Source of the DNA: Avidesulfovibrio sp964369685
Lineage (GTDB): Bacteria > Desulfobacterota > Desulfovibrionia > Desulfovibrionales > Desulfovibrionaceae
Assembly: GCA_964369685.1 (NCBI GenBank)
Contig: CAYJFB010000021.1
Span: 1-39,091, forward strand
DNA length: 39,091 nucleotides
Direction of reading: 5' to 3'
The position numbers were made by a program, and so were the translations under genes. The first letter of the stretch is position 1. The number at the start of each line of letters is the position of its first letter. A model generated the notes under the pieces. The model ran no database searches and was not told the DNA's origin. It saw only the letters and a program-made list of their open reading frames with translations. This document shows positions 24,221 through 32,074 of the stretch, in pieces.

Positions 24221-25156
24221 TCAATTACTGCATGATGTGCCTGCGGCAAAGCAACTAAAACAGCGGTGATGTCTGAGCATGATTCTAAAACGCATGGCGT
24301 CTGTGAGCGAGTCGCCAAGATCATAGTTTATGTCATCATCAACGAGTGTACAGGCGTAAACACGTATTTTTCCGTCTTTTTTGATGATCATTTTACTGTA
24401 ATTACACATGAAGTGTTCACGTTCTTCTTGTGTTTTGTATGTTGTCATACAATGTTCAGTAATATTTGGAACTTCAGGAATGGAGCAGGGCGGAAATAAA
24501 TCAGGAAAAGACACGAGCTGTATAGACTTTTGAAGGCCGAGGGCTTGAAAAAGGGTGTGGTACGTTTTTTCAATGTCTTTGTCTTTCATTGTATCGGTAT
24601 GGCGATGGCGTGCCACAGAAACGGTAAAACCCAGAGTTTGTAACTGGATTAAACTTTCAAGAGCACGAGCAAAGGCACCTGATCCACGATTGAGATCGTG
24701 TGCTTCTGCGGTTGGTGCATCAAGGCTTATTCTGAATTGTAAGGGAAAGCGTTTGTTTTTCAGGGAGGAAAGATTTTTGAGATTTTTCTGCAAAGGGGTT
24801 GTTCCGTTTGTCAACACGAGGCTCGGAGCCATATCTAAAGCTGTACTTAAAATTGGAATGATCTCTTTACAAACAAACGGTTCTCCTCCTGTAAAGGAAA
24901 ACTGTTGTGTGCCCAATTCTTTGGCTTCTTTCATGAAAGGAAGTAATTCTGCTCGTGTCGGTGCTTGTAAACGAAAGTTTTTCGGCCCCGCGCCTTCAAA
25001 ACAAAAAGGGCAAGATAAATTACAAGCGGTACCCGTATGAAACCATAATTCAGACAAGCGTTGAGGTTGAATAAAACCACGCTGCTCTCCTGAAGAAGTG
25101 TATTGCCAATCAGGAGTTTGAATATGGTACTGTGTTATTGCTGTTGTTTGGAACAT
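24221..25156 (-). CDS. Radical SAM protein, function unknown
   Basis: The 311-residue enzyme has the CxxxCxxC iron-sulfur motif (Cys45, 49, 52) and GGEP (90-93) of radical SAM proteins that make a 5'-deoxyadenosyl radical. A C-terminal auxiliary-cluster-like Cys set is also present: CNYSK, YACTL, and a closing CFSCFAAGTSCSN. The C-terminal Cys pattern is SPASM-like. I cannot assign it to ArsS/TIGR04167, whose Cys-rich domain is longer. The ATG at 25156 has AAGGAG about 8 nt upstream; an in-frame start 33 nt earlier has none. It is the promoter-proximal gene of the five-gene minus-strand cluster ending in mtnP. Confidence 0.85.
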   Translation of the reverse strand: MFQTTAITQYHIQTPDWQYTSSGEQRGFIQPQRLSELWFHTGTACNLSCPFCFEGAGPKNFRLQAPTRAELLPFMKEAKELGTQQFSFTGGEPFVCKEIIPILSTALDMAPSLVLTNGTTPLQKNLKNLSSLKNKRFPLQFRISLDAPTAEAHDLNRGSGAFARALESLIQLQTLGFTVSVARHRHTDTMKDKDIEKTYHTLFQALGLQKSIQLVSFPDLFPPCSIPEVPNITEHCMTTYKTQEEREHFMCNYSKMIIKKDGKIRVYACTLVDDDINYDLGDSLTDAMRFRIMLRHHRCFSCFAAGTSCSN

Positions 25157-25586
25157 TCCGTTTACTCCTTCGCAAAATATAGGAATCAAAAAGGCTATTT
25201 ATAAAATATAATACCTTTATATTCTCAATTGAATTTGATTTTTGATATGTATATTTGACATACATCAGTAAAAAAAATTACTAAAAAAACGTTACACATT
25301 TTTTAAATATTGTCCAGTCTGTTTATTAAATACAGTTTTTATTCATTATCAGAATAAAATAATTATTTTATAGATAATAAAAGAGATATTTTATGTTTTG
25401 TAGTGTGGTTATAAAGAAATTGATCTTGTAACGCCTGCTGGGTATGTAATAAACAACCCTTGGCTACTATTTAGTTAAGAACGCAAAATAGTTTACTTGT
25501 TCTACAACAACAATTTTCTATACTTCTAAAAAAATGACTTTTTATATCATAGATGTGTGATACGAGAAGATGGATTTATTGGAAGG
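25157..25586. other. Gene-free AT-rich region upstream of the radical SAM cluster
   Basis: No supportable gene. It should hold the promoter of the radical SAM cluster. A perfect 18-bp A/T palindrome lies at 25354-25371; otherwise I see nothing distinctive. Confidence 0.5.
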
Positions 25587-27170
25587 TTATGATTCTTCTT
25601 CTAGACCTGTCATGCGTTTCAGTTCACGTTGACGTGTTTTTGCATTAAGTTGTACGCAACGTGTGAAGGTTTCTGTTTTTATGACTTCTTTGTATATATG
25701 AAAGTGACGTTCGGCTTTGGAAGCGAGCTGCGGCCAATGTGTAATCAAGAGCATTTGGCGTTGTTTTGCCAACGCACAAAGGCGTTCAGCAACACGATTG
25801 AGGGTTACACCGCCTACCCCTGCGTCCACTTCATCAAAAATGAGAGTAGGACGTTCTGATGAATTTTGTAACGCAGTGGCTTGTAACGATATGACCGCCA
25901 GCAAAAAACGTGAAAGTTCTCCTCCGGAAGCAATACGATCCAAAGGTTGAGGGTGTTGTCCGGGGTTTGGTGCCCAAAGTAAACGGATGCGTTCTTCCAT
26001 ACATCCTGCAACAAGATTGTATGTTTCAATTTGAGGTAAGATTTGAACGTGTTCGGAAAAACCCAAGCCTGCAAGTTCGTTAACGAGCGCTATGCAAAAA
26101 TTCTCAGCGGCTTTGCGTCGTTCGGTGTTACATAGTGTAAGAATCTCTTGCAAAGCAGACCGTGCGACTTCGATGGCTTTATCTGCCTGACGAAGATCCA
26201 AGCCGCAGGCGTCGAGAAATGAAAGATTTTCTTCTATTTCTTCACGCATTGCAAGAATTTGCGGTAAAGTTTTTTGCAATTTTCGTTTGAGCTGCGAGAG
26301 TTCGTAGAGTCGGGCTTCGATGGCTTCCGGATCGTCTTCAAAGGTTGTATCTGGTGGACGTCGCAAGCGATCGGCAAGATCAATCAAGGTTACGCGTTGA
26401 TCGCGTATGTTTTCGAGATCGTTGTGTAAGGTTTCGTCATAGGTTGTTAGGATTTCAAGTTCATGTTCCAAAGCGGCAATATTGTCTAAAAGGGCACCGC
26501 TTTCGTGGCCACGAAGTAAATCAAGGGCGCGTTGGTAGTGTTTTTTAGTTTGTGCGCTGTTACGGAGAGCCAAACGGTGTTGTTCGAGTTCTTCGTCTTC
26601 GTTTGGTTGTGGATCAACTTTTTCAATGTGTTTGAGATGCAGTTCGAGCAATTCACGACGTTCGGCTAGGGCTTGTGAACGCGCAAGCAGTTCGGATTTT
26701 TTTGTCAGGACATTTTTGAGCTTTTGAACAGCGGTATTTTTTTGTTGAAGCAATTCGGGATGTTGCATCCATGTTTCAACCAATTCATTTTGGAAAGTTG
26801 GTTGGAGCAAACGTTGTTGTCCATGTTGTCCTGTATGAATCAAGATTTTGTGTCGCATGGCACGGATTGTTTCTTGTGAACTGAGGGTATCATTGATATA
26901 CAGGCGACTTCTTCCGCTTTCTGCCAACAAATCACGACGTAAAATCAAGCTTTCTTCAGGCAATTTGACAAGCATTTCGACTTGTGCACGTTCTTGACCC
27001 GGGCGAACCATATCTGCGCTCAGACGTTCACCTGTGATAAAGTTGATGGCTTTGAGGATAAAACTTTTTCCTGCACCGGTTTCGCCTGTAAGCACGTTCA
27101 TGCCTTCGACCAGCTCAAGTTCTGCATCGCTGATTAAAGCCAGATTACGAATCCGTATAAACTCAATCAT
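25587..27170 (-). CDS. recN: DNA repair protein RecN
   Basis: The 527-residue SMC-like ATPase acts early in double-strand-break repair. It has Walker A GETGAGKS (29-36), a long coiled-coil middle (about 150-380), an ASGGELSRFLLA signature and Walker B LIFDEVDAGVGG near the C-terminus. It is slightly shorter than the E. coli protein (553), mostly in the coil region. The start lies 11 nt after the dppC stop, so it is probably read from the dpp transcript or coupled to it. Its expected LexA control cannot be seen immediately upstream. Confidence 0.96.
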   Translation of the reverse strand: MIEFIRIRNLALISDAELELVEGMNVLTGETGAGKSFILKAINFITGERLSADMVRPGQERAQVEMLVKLPEESLILRRDLLAESGRSRLYINDTLSSQETIRAMRHKILIHTGQHGQQRLLQPTFQNELVETWMQHPELLQQKNTAVQKLKNVLTKKSELLARSQALAERRELLELHLKHIEKVDPQPNEDEELEQHRLALRNSAQTKKHYQRALDLLRGHESGALLDNIAALEHELEILTTYDETLHNDLENIRDQRVTLIDLADRLRRPPDTTFEDDPEAIEARLYELSQLKRKLQKTLPQILAMREEIEENLSFLDACGLDLRQADKAIEVARSALQEILTLCNTERRKAAENFCIALVNELAGLGFSEHVQILPQIETYNLVAGCMEERIRLLWAPNPGQHPQPLDRIASGGELSRFLLAVISLQATALQNSSERPTLIFDEVDAGVGGVTLNRVAERLCALAKQRQMLLITHWPQLASKAERHFHIYKEVIKTETFTRCVQLNAKTRQRELKRMTGLEEES

Positions 27171-27181
27171 TAAACAAGCCC

Positions 27182-28039
27182 TTATTTCAAACGTGGATCC
27201 AACAGATCTCGCAAACTTTCACCCAAAAGGTTGTACCCCATTACAGTCAGCAAGATAGCTAAACCTGGGCACAAGGACATCCACGGTGCAATTTCTAAAA
27301 CGTCTTTGCCTTCAAGCAACATATTTCCCCAACTTGGGTTTGGCGGTTGTACGCCAAGTCCTAAAAAGCTCAGAGAAGATTCAACCAAGATTGCACCGGC
27401 GACACCCAATGTGGCAGAAACAAGGACAGGCGCCAAGGCATTTGGTAAAATATGTACAAGCATAATGCGTCCGCTGCCAAGTCCTGCCAACTTGGCAGCC
27501 GCCACAAAATCGCGTTCGCGTAGGGTGAGGGTTTCTGCACGCACTAAACGAGCAACGCCCATCCATGAAGTTAAACCGATAACCACCATGATATTGCCAA
27601 GGCTCGGTTCAAGAAAAACAATGACAGCGAGAATTAAAAAAAATGAGGGGAAACACAGCATCACGTCAACCCCACGCATGATCAACTCATCTATCCAACC
27701 TCTAAAGTATCCTGCAAGTACACCCAATGCAAGGCCAATGATGACAGCAATGCCGACAGAAACAAAACCAACCCACAAAGAAACTCGCGCGCCATACAAT
27801 AAACGTGATAAAACGTCACGTCCAAGGGCGTCTGTTCCTAAAGGAAACAACGCGGAAGGTGGGTGTAAAATAGCGTCTAAATGTAATACCGTCGGATCAT
27901 AGGGTGCAAGCCAAGGAGCAAGCAGGGCAGCCAGAGCCATACTTCCTACAAGGAACAGACCGATTAAAAACATAAAATGGCGTTTAAACGTTTTCAATAG
28001 CATGTTTTTTTGTTTTTTTTTAAGATGATCAAATATCAT
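27182..28039 (-). CDS. dppC: Peptide/nickel ABC transporter permease (DppC/OppC)
   Basis: The 285-residue inner-membrane permease has six predicted helices, the LAPWLAPYDP N-terminal motif, PLGTDALGRDVLSRLLYGAR and the EAA-loop region around AAKLAGLGSGRIMLVHILPN. Such subunits pair with DppB to import peptides, nickel complexes or other small solutes. The ATG overlaps the TGA of dppB (ATGA), implying coupling. No substrate-binding protein lies in the window, so the substrate is open. recN begins 11 nt downstream. Confidence 0.94.
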   Translation of the reverse strand: MIFDHLKKKQKNMLLKTFKRHFMFLIGLFLVGSMALAALLAPWLAPYDPTVLHLDAILHPPSALFPLGTDALGRDVLSRLLYGARVSLWVGFVSVGIAVIIGLALGVLAGYFRGWIDELIMRGVDVMLCFPSFFLILAVIVFLEPSLGNIMVVIGLTSWMGVARLVRAETLTLRERDFVAAAKLAGLGSGRIMLVHILPNALAPVLVSATLGVAGAILVESSLSFLGLGVQPPNPSWGNMLLEGKDVLEIAPWMSLCPGLAILLTVMGYNLLGESLRDLLDPRLK

Positions 28040-29031
28040 GTGTTTTTGCCTCCATTCATGCGAATCCGTGGATCGGCCAACCCATAGCCAATGTCAGCAA
28101 GGAGGTTTCCAAGCAGTGTTAAAATAGATCCGAGTACCAAATTGCCCATAATTAAAGGGTAATCTCTTGCCATGACTGCAGCATAAAAAAGTTGTCCCAG
28201 ACCTGGCAGAGCAAAAATGGTTTCAATAATAACACTGCCACCGATAAGCCCGGGTACAGAAAGACCAAGTACGGTAATGACAGGTAAGAGGGCGTTACGC
28301 AAGGCATGACGAAAAATAAGTGTACTTGTGGGCAACCCCTTTGCGCGTGCGGTCAACATATAATCTTGACGCATGACTTCAAGCATAGATGCACGCATAA
28401 AACGCGACATGCCCGCAACAGATCCAACTGTTACGACCGTGATTGGTAAAATCAAATGTTGTGTCAGATCCCAGAGTTTACCCAAAGGGGAAAGGTGTGC
28501 ATAGTTGAGCGAAGTCAGTCCTGAAATAGGCAACCATTGATGTTCCAATCCAAAAAAAAGCATGAGTAATAACGCCAACCAAAAGCCGGGCATGGCAAAG
28601 CCTAAAAAAACCAAAATCGTCATACCGCGATCAAACAAAGAACCTTGTCGCCATGCCGAAAAAACACCGATAGGCACGGCAATCAATAATGTCAGCATCA
28701 ACGAAGCGACATTCATTCCAACAGTTAAAGGCAATCGCTCTGTGATTTTATCAATAACAGGACGTGGGTCACTAGACATGGAATTGCCAAAGTCAAATTG
28801 CACCAAACGTGCCAACCAATCAAAATACTGTACGTGTAACGGACGATCAATACCGTATAAAGCGGCAAGACGTTGCCTTGTCAGTTCTCCTGCAAGTGGA
28901 TTGAGTGAGGTTTGCAGATCGGTCGGTGACCCCGGTGCCAAATGAATAACAGTAAAGCTCACAATCGTTATTCCCCACAATACAACAAGCATCCACAAGA
29001 GTTTACGCAATACACGCACAAAAAGGTTCAT
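28036..29031 (-). CDS. dppB: Peptide/nickel ABC transporter permease (DppB/OppB)
   Basis: The 331-residue permease has an N-terminal helix with WGITIVSFTVIHLAPGSP, the LYGIDRPLHVQYFDWLARL motif and the conserved loop YMLTARAKGLPTSTLIFRHA (EAA region). I chose the ATG at 29031 because AGGAG lies 8 nt upstream; an in-frame ATG at 29058 would overlap the upstream gene. It follows the 177-residue unknown gene by 5 nt and overlaps dppC, so the three are one transcript. Confidence 0.94.
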   Translation of the reverse strand: MNLFVRVLRKLLWMLVVLWGITIVSFTVIHLAPGSPTDLQTSLNPLAGELTRQRLAALYGIDRPLHVQYFDWLARLVQFDFGNSMSSDPRPVIDKITERLPLTVGMNVASLMLTLLIAVPIGVFSAWRQGSLFDRGMTILVFLGFAMPGFWLALLLMLFFGLEHQWLPISGLTSLNYAHLSPLGKLWDLTQHLILPITVVTVGSVAGMSRFMRASMLEVMRQDYMLTARAKGLPTSTLIFRHALRNALLPVITVLGLSVPGLIGGSVIIETIFALPGLGQLFYAAVMARDYPLIMGNLVLGSILTLLGNLLADIGYGLADPRIRMNGGKNT

Positions 29032-29036
29032 AACAT

Positions 29037-29570
29037 TTACTCCTGACGTGTCATCCAAGCGCCTATGGCTTGCATTTCTTCATTCCATGCACGGTTATCC
29101 AAACGCAATTCAAGAAAGGTTTTATAGGCCATATCAAACAGATTTTGTGCGCGTTCCATAAGGTATATTTTTTCTAGAAAAACAGCATCAGGATCGTCGT
29201 CGGCCTCATGTTCAACTTTCGGAGTACGTAACGAACCCAAGGCAAAGTCGTCGGCTTTGATTGTGACGAACCACACAAGCTCTTCTTGTTCAAAACGGAG
29301 CAGGGCGCGAGTGACTTTTTTTCCTGTACGTAACCCCAATCGTGCTTCTCGCATAGATAAATGGACGCCATCGGTACCAATTTCATCATATGAAGCGCCT
29401 GAAAAACTTGTTGTTTCTTTTGAGTCACCTTCACCGCCTTGCACAACAACACGTTGTTCAAGGGCTATATGAAAAGGTTTTCCGTTCTGGTCTTTGAACC
29501 CCAAAGGCAATTGTTCATGGCGAAACCATAACCATGTCAAAAATTCCTGACCAAGAACTATGTCAAGCAT
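29037..29570 (-). CDS. Unrecognised 177-residue protein between rdgC-like and dppB
   Basis: I do not recognise the family. The N-terminus MLDIVLGQEFLTWLWFRHEQ is followed by a beta-rich region (LEQRVVVQGGEG, RALLRFEQEELVWFVTIKAD) and an acidic linker EHEADDDPDA before a C-terminal helix pair ending MQAIGAWMTRQE. It has no signal peptide, membrane helix or Cys. It starts 123 nt after the rdgC-like gene and ends 5 nt before dppB. Its WLWFRHE opening and placement suggest a partner of the rdgC-like protein more than of the transporter, but that is inference. AAAGGAC precedes the ATG. Confidence 0.8.
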   Translation of the reverse strand: MLDIVLGQEFLTWLWFRHEQLPLGFKDQNGKPFHIALEQRVVVQGGEGDSKETTSFSGASYDEIGTDGVHLSMREARLGLRTGKKVTRALLRFEQEELVWFVTIKADDFALGSLRTPKVEHEADDDPDAVFLEKIYLMERAQNLFDMAYKTFLELRLDNRAWNEEMQAIGAWMTRQE

Positions 29571-29693
29571 ATAAAGTCCTTTATTTTTGATTTTTTAGGA
29601 TAGCGGTATAGAATACCGTTCCCGATTTTATATTTATTTCAAGTTGTTACAGTTTTTGTGTTTTTATAAAATTTTTCATTATGAAAAAAACTT

Positions 29694-30308
29694 TTATAAA
29701 AAAGAAACAGGTTCAAGGGTATCGACTTTGAGCATGGCGTTGTCATCGAGCAGGGTTGCCGCCAAAGCATAAGGCATGAGTTGTTCAAGGTGCAGGCCAA
29801 AAGTTAAGGTAAAATGATTGACAAAAAGATCAATGAGTTTTGTTTGTGTTGACGCCAAATAAACCATGTTATTTTCGGGCGACCAGACAACGTCAAAAAC
29901 GGCAGGAATGGGTAAAAAACGTTGCATTAGTCGTAAACGCACTTGATCGCGTAACTCTGTACGGCGTTCACGACTGACAAATTTTTTCCCTTGAGTTTCC
30001 ATTCTTGAATGTTCTTCATGAAGAGCCATTTGTAGATGTTTTTTGAGTACGGCAGCAGGAATACGACGTGTGTCCAAACGTAATGCAAAGGCAAAATAAT
30101 CGGCTTTTTCAGGCGGTGCGCTATGCCAATCGGTATCGAGCATATCTTCAAAACACACCCAGCCCCAAGCACGTTCTTCGGGAATTTCATCAATATCTTG
30201 AAAAGCAAACTGTTTCAGTTTTGCAGGTATTTCTTGCCATAATTCTTTTGGAACGGGATCGAGAATGGTAAATCGACTATAAGAGCATGTGGCGTTGAGT
30301 AAACCCAT
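29694..30308 (-). CDS. RdgC-like recombination-associated protein
   Basis: The 204-residue protein resembles RdgC, a ring-shaped dsDNA-binding protein that limits RecA use. The similarity is in the central LKKHLQMALHEEHSRMETQG segment, then RRTELRDQVRLRLMQRFLP and the NMVYLASTQTKLIDLFVNHF region, which align with E. coli RdgC's basic helix and strand. At 204 residues it lacks about 100 found in E. coli RdgC (303), so it is a short relative. The ATG at 30308 has AAGGAC upstream; an in-frame start 27 nt earlier lacks a site. It heads the group rdgC-like, unknown, dppB, dppC, recN. Confidence 0.7.
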   Translation of the reverse strand: MGLLNATCSYSRFTILDPVPKELWQEIPAKLKQFAFQDIDEIPEERAWGWVCFEDMLDTDWHSAPPEKADYFAFALRLDTRRIPAAVLKKHLQMALHEEHSRMETQGKKFVSRERRTELRDQVRLRLMQRFLPIPAVFDVVWSPENNMVYLASTQTKLIDLFVNHFTLTFGLHLEQLMPYALAATLLDDNAMLKVDTLEPVSFL

Positions 30309-30926
30309 AAAAGTGTCCTTTTTATAAAAGTACAAAGAGTATTTTTTGATTTTAAGGTTCTATAGATTGTCGTGAACAATCATTATTTGGTAATAGTCCC
30401 TAAAGTTTTTGTATGTTTGTTCCGATGATGTTTTTGGTTGTACGTTAGGCTTGTTCATGTGGCAAGAGGCATTAAAAAATGGATTTAAGCGCCCTATTTT
30501 ATGTCATTCTATAAAAGTCTCATAATGTAAATTATGTAAACTTTTATATTCGATAAATCCAAACCTCACTTCTAAAACAAAAAAATTCTTTAAACTTTGC
30601 CATAAAACATAAAAGGTGTTATCTTCCTTATTAAGAAGGACAAGAGATAAAAAAGGCTCGATACCCACTGGTATAAGCACACTGCCTGTAATAATAAAAA
30701 ATAACCATTAGTCCAATCAATAAATTATATATTTGATTTCTTTTGAATGAGAAAGACTCGCAAAACAGCTTGAACTTTGACACATTTAAAACACAAATAC
30801 ACAGCATTAGGCAGAATTTTTTTGGTTTTTTGCGCTGTAGAATCAACAAGGGTCTGGGGAAGACAATGTTTTGCAAGATTTATCCCCAGAAAAAGAAAAA
30901 AGAAAGAAAAAATGAGGTTTGCAACT
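30309..30926. other. 618-nt divergent intergenic region with hairpins
   Basis: It separates the rdgC-like gene (minus) from the DUF3179 gene (plus). I see no gene. Hairpins lie at 30365-30381 (GATTGT/ACAATC), 30619-30650 and 30661-30674. The last 60 nt before the DUF3179 start are purine-rich. Either promoter could lie here; none is clear. Confidence 0.5.
30619..30674 (+). other. Two adjacent hairpins, possible structured RNA
   Basis: The first has TTATCT plus TCCTT (30619-30629) pairing with AAGGA (30636-30640) and, after a 4-nt bulge, AGATAA (30645-30650). The second is ATACC (30661-30665), loop CACT, GGTAT (30670-30674). Together they could be a 5' leader or small RNA element. Confidence 0.3.
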
Positions 30927-32015
30927 ATGAGGTTTACCCTGCCCTTTTTGTTGATTATGAGCTTTTTCATGTATCAAGCACATGCCATGCCAAGAACGAT
31001 TGAAGAACTTCAATCGTTTAGCGAGCGCGTGACAGAAACCAGTGTTGGATACGGTCAAATACCCGCTATTTTTGAACCACGTTTTCTCCCCGTGATTGAT
31101 GCGGCATTGACAATGGATCATGAAGAAGTTGTTTTTATTGGTTTTTTTCCTGACGGAATACGCATATTTCCACAAAAAATCATGGTTTGGCATGAAGTGA
31201 TCAACGGTTCTTCAAAAGGTATTGAGTATTGCGTAACCTATTCGCCACTTTCAGGCTCTGTAGCTATTTATAATCGTAAAGTTGATAAGGTCACCTTACA
31301 ATTCGATAATTTTGGCACTTTATACAATTCAAATTCAGTGCTGATTGACAGAAATACAGGAAGCTTATGGAGTCAACTGCTTGGAATGGCTTTTGAAGGC
31401 CCTATGTTTGGCAAAGGCTTGGGCATTTATCCTGTATGGTGGTCGACATGGCGTTTAGCTTCACGCTTTTACCCTGATGCACAAGTATTGATGCCACCCC
31501 TTACCGGTCGTAAAGCCTACGGACGCGATCCTTATGGCTCTTATCGCACCCCCGGCAACTACTATGATGATGAACGAATTATGTATCCTTTAACCTTGCC
31601 GCCGGATGCGCGTTTGCACCCCAAACAACGCGTCTTGGGATTAGAAAAGGACGGCTTCATGCTGGCGGTTGATGAACACTATGTAAGACAAAAAAAAGTG
31701 GTCAATTTTTTCTTGGGACCTTCAGAATTGGTTGCCTTTGTTGATCCGCGTTTAGACGTTGTACGTGTTTTTGAGCGTAACGTATGGAATAAACCAATGA
31801 TTTTTCGTCTTGAAGAAGGACAACTCGTAGATCGCGAAACAGAAACAAGTTGGAATTTCGACGGACAAGCTGAACTCGGCCCTTTACAAGGTGCCTCTAT
31901 GGATGAATTGATTGGTATTTATGCGTTTTGGTTCGCTTGGGCTGCTTTTCATCCGGAAACTTTACTTATCCCCGGCGACTCTGAAGTGCCGGAATCTGCG
32001 ACAAGACGCTTCTAA
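30927..32015 (+). CDS. Exported DUF3179-domain protein
   Basis: The 362-residue protein begins with a signal peptide (MRFTLPFLLIMSFFMYQAHA, then MPRTIEE) and continues as DUF3179: YCVTYSPLSGSVAIYNR, a NSNSVLIDRNTGSLWSQLLG motif, and a late SWNFDGQAELG and FWFAWAAFHPET. In the family these last motifs are conserved but their function is unknown. It is probably periplasmic. The ATG at 30927 has GAGG about 8 nt upstream; an ATG at 30912 lacks a site and would lengthen the signal peptide by 5 residues. dppD follows 59 nt later. Confidence 0.88.
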   Translation: MRFTLPFLLIMSFFMYQAHAMPRTIEELQSFSERVTETSVGYGQIPAIFEPRFLPVIDAALTMDHEEVVFIGFFPDGIRIFPQKIMVWHEVINGSSKGIEYCVTYSPLSGSVAIYNRKVDKVTLQFDNFGTLYNSNSVLIDRNTGSLWSQLLGMAFEGPMFGKGLGIYPVWWSTWRLASRFYPDAQVLMPPLTGRKAYGRDPYGSYRTPGNYYDDERIMYPLTLPPDARLHPKQRVLGLEKDGFMLAVDEHYVRQKKVVNFFLGPSELVAFVDPRLDVVRVFERNVWNKPMIFRLEEGQLVDRETETSWNFDGQAELGPLQGASMDELIGIYAFWFAWAAFHPETLLIPGDSEVPESATRRF

Positions 32016-32074
32016 TTGTTTAATTTATATAATATATTTTATAAACAATCTTTAAATTATATTCGGTAAAAGGT

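Noticed and set aside
24555..25040. 161-codon plus-strand frame across the radical SAM gene
   Set aside because: It is a shadow of the minus-strand radical SAM frame, which has clear Cys motifs and a good ribosome site.
25354..25371. 18-bp palindrome ATAAAATAA / TTATTTTAT
   Set aside because: It is composed only of A and T in very AT-rich DNA, so chance is likely; I noted it in the region entry only.
27231..27902. 223-codon open frame on the plus strand inside dppC
   Set aside because: It lies wholly antisense to the dppC frame, which matches its family throughout. The translated antisense product has no domain features and no ribosome site.
30743..31003. Short frames on both strands around 30.7-31.0 kb
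   Set aside because: They overlap the purine-rich leader and the signal-peptide part of the DUF3179 gene and encode low-complexity Lys/Phe-rich sequence without a ribosome site.
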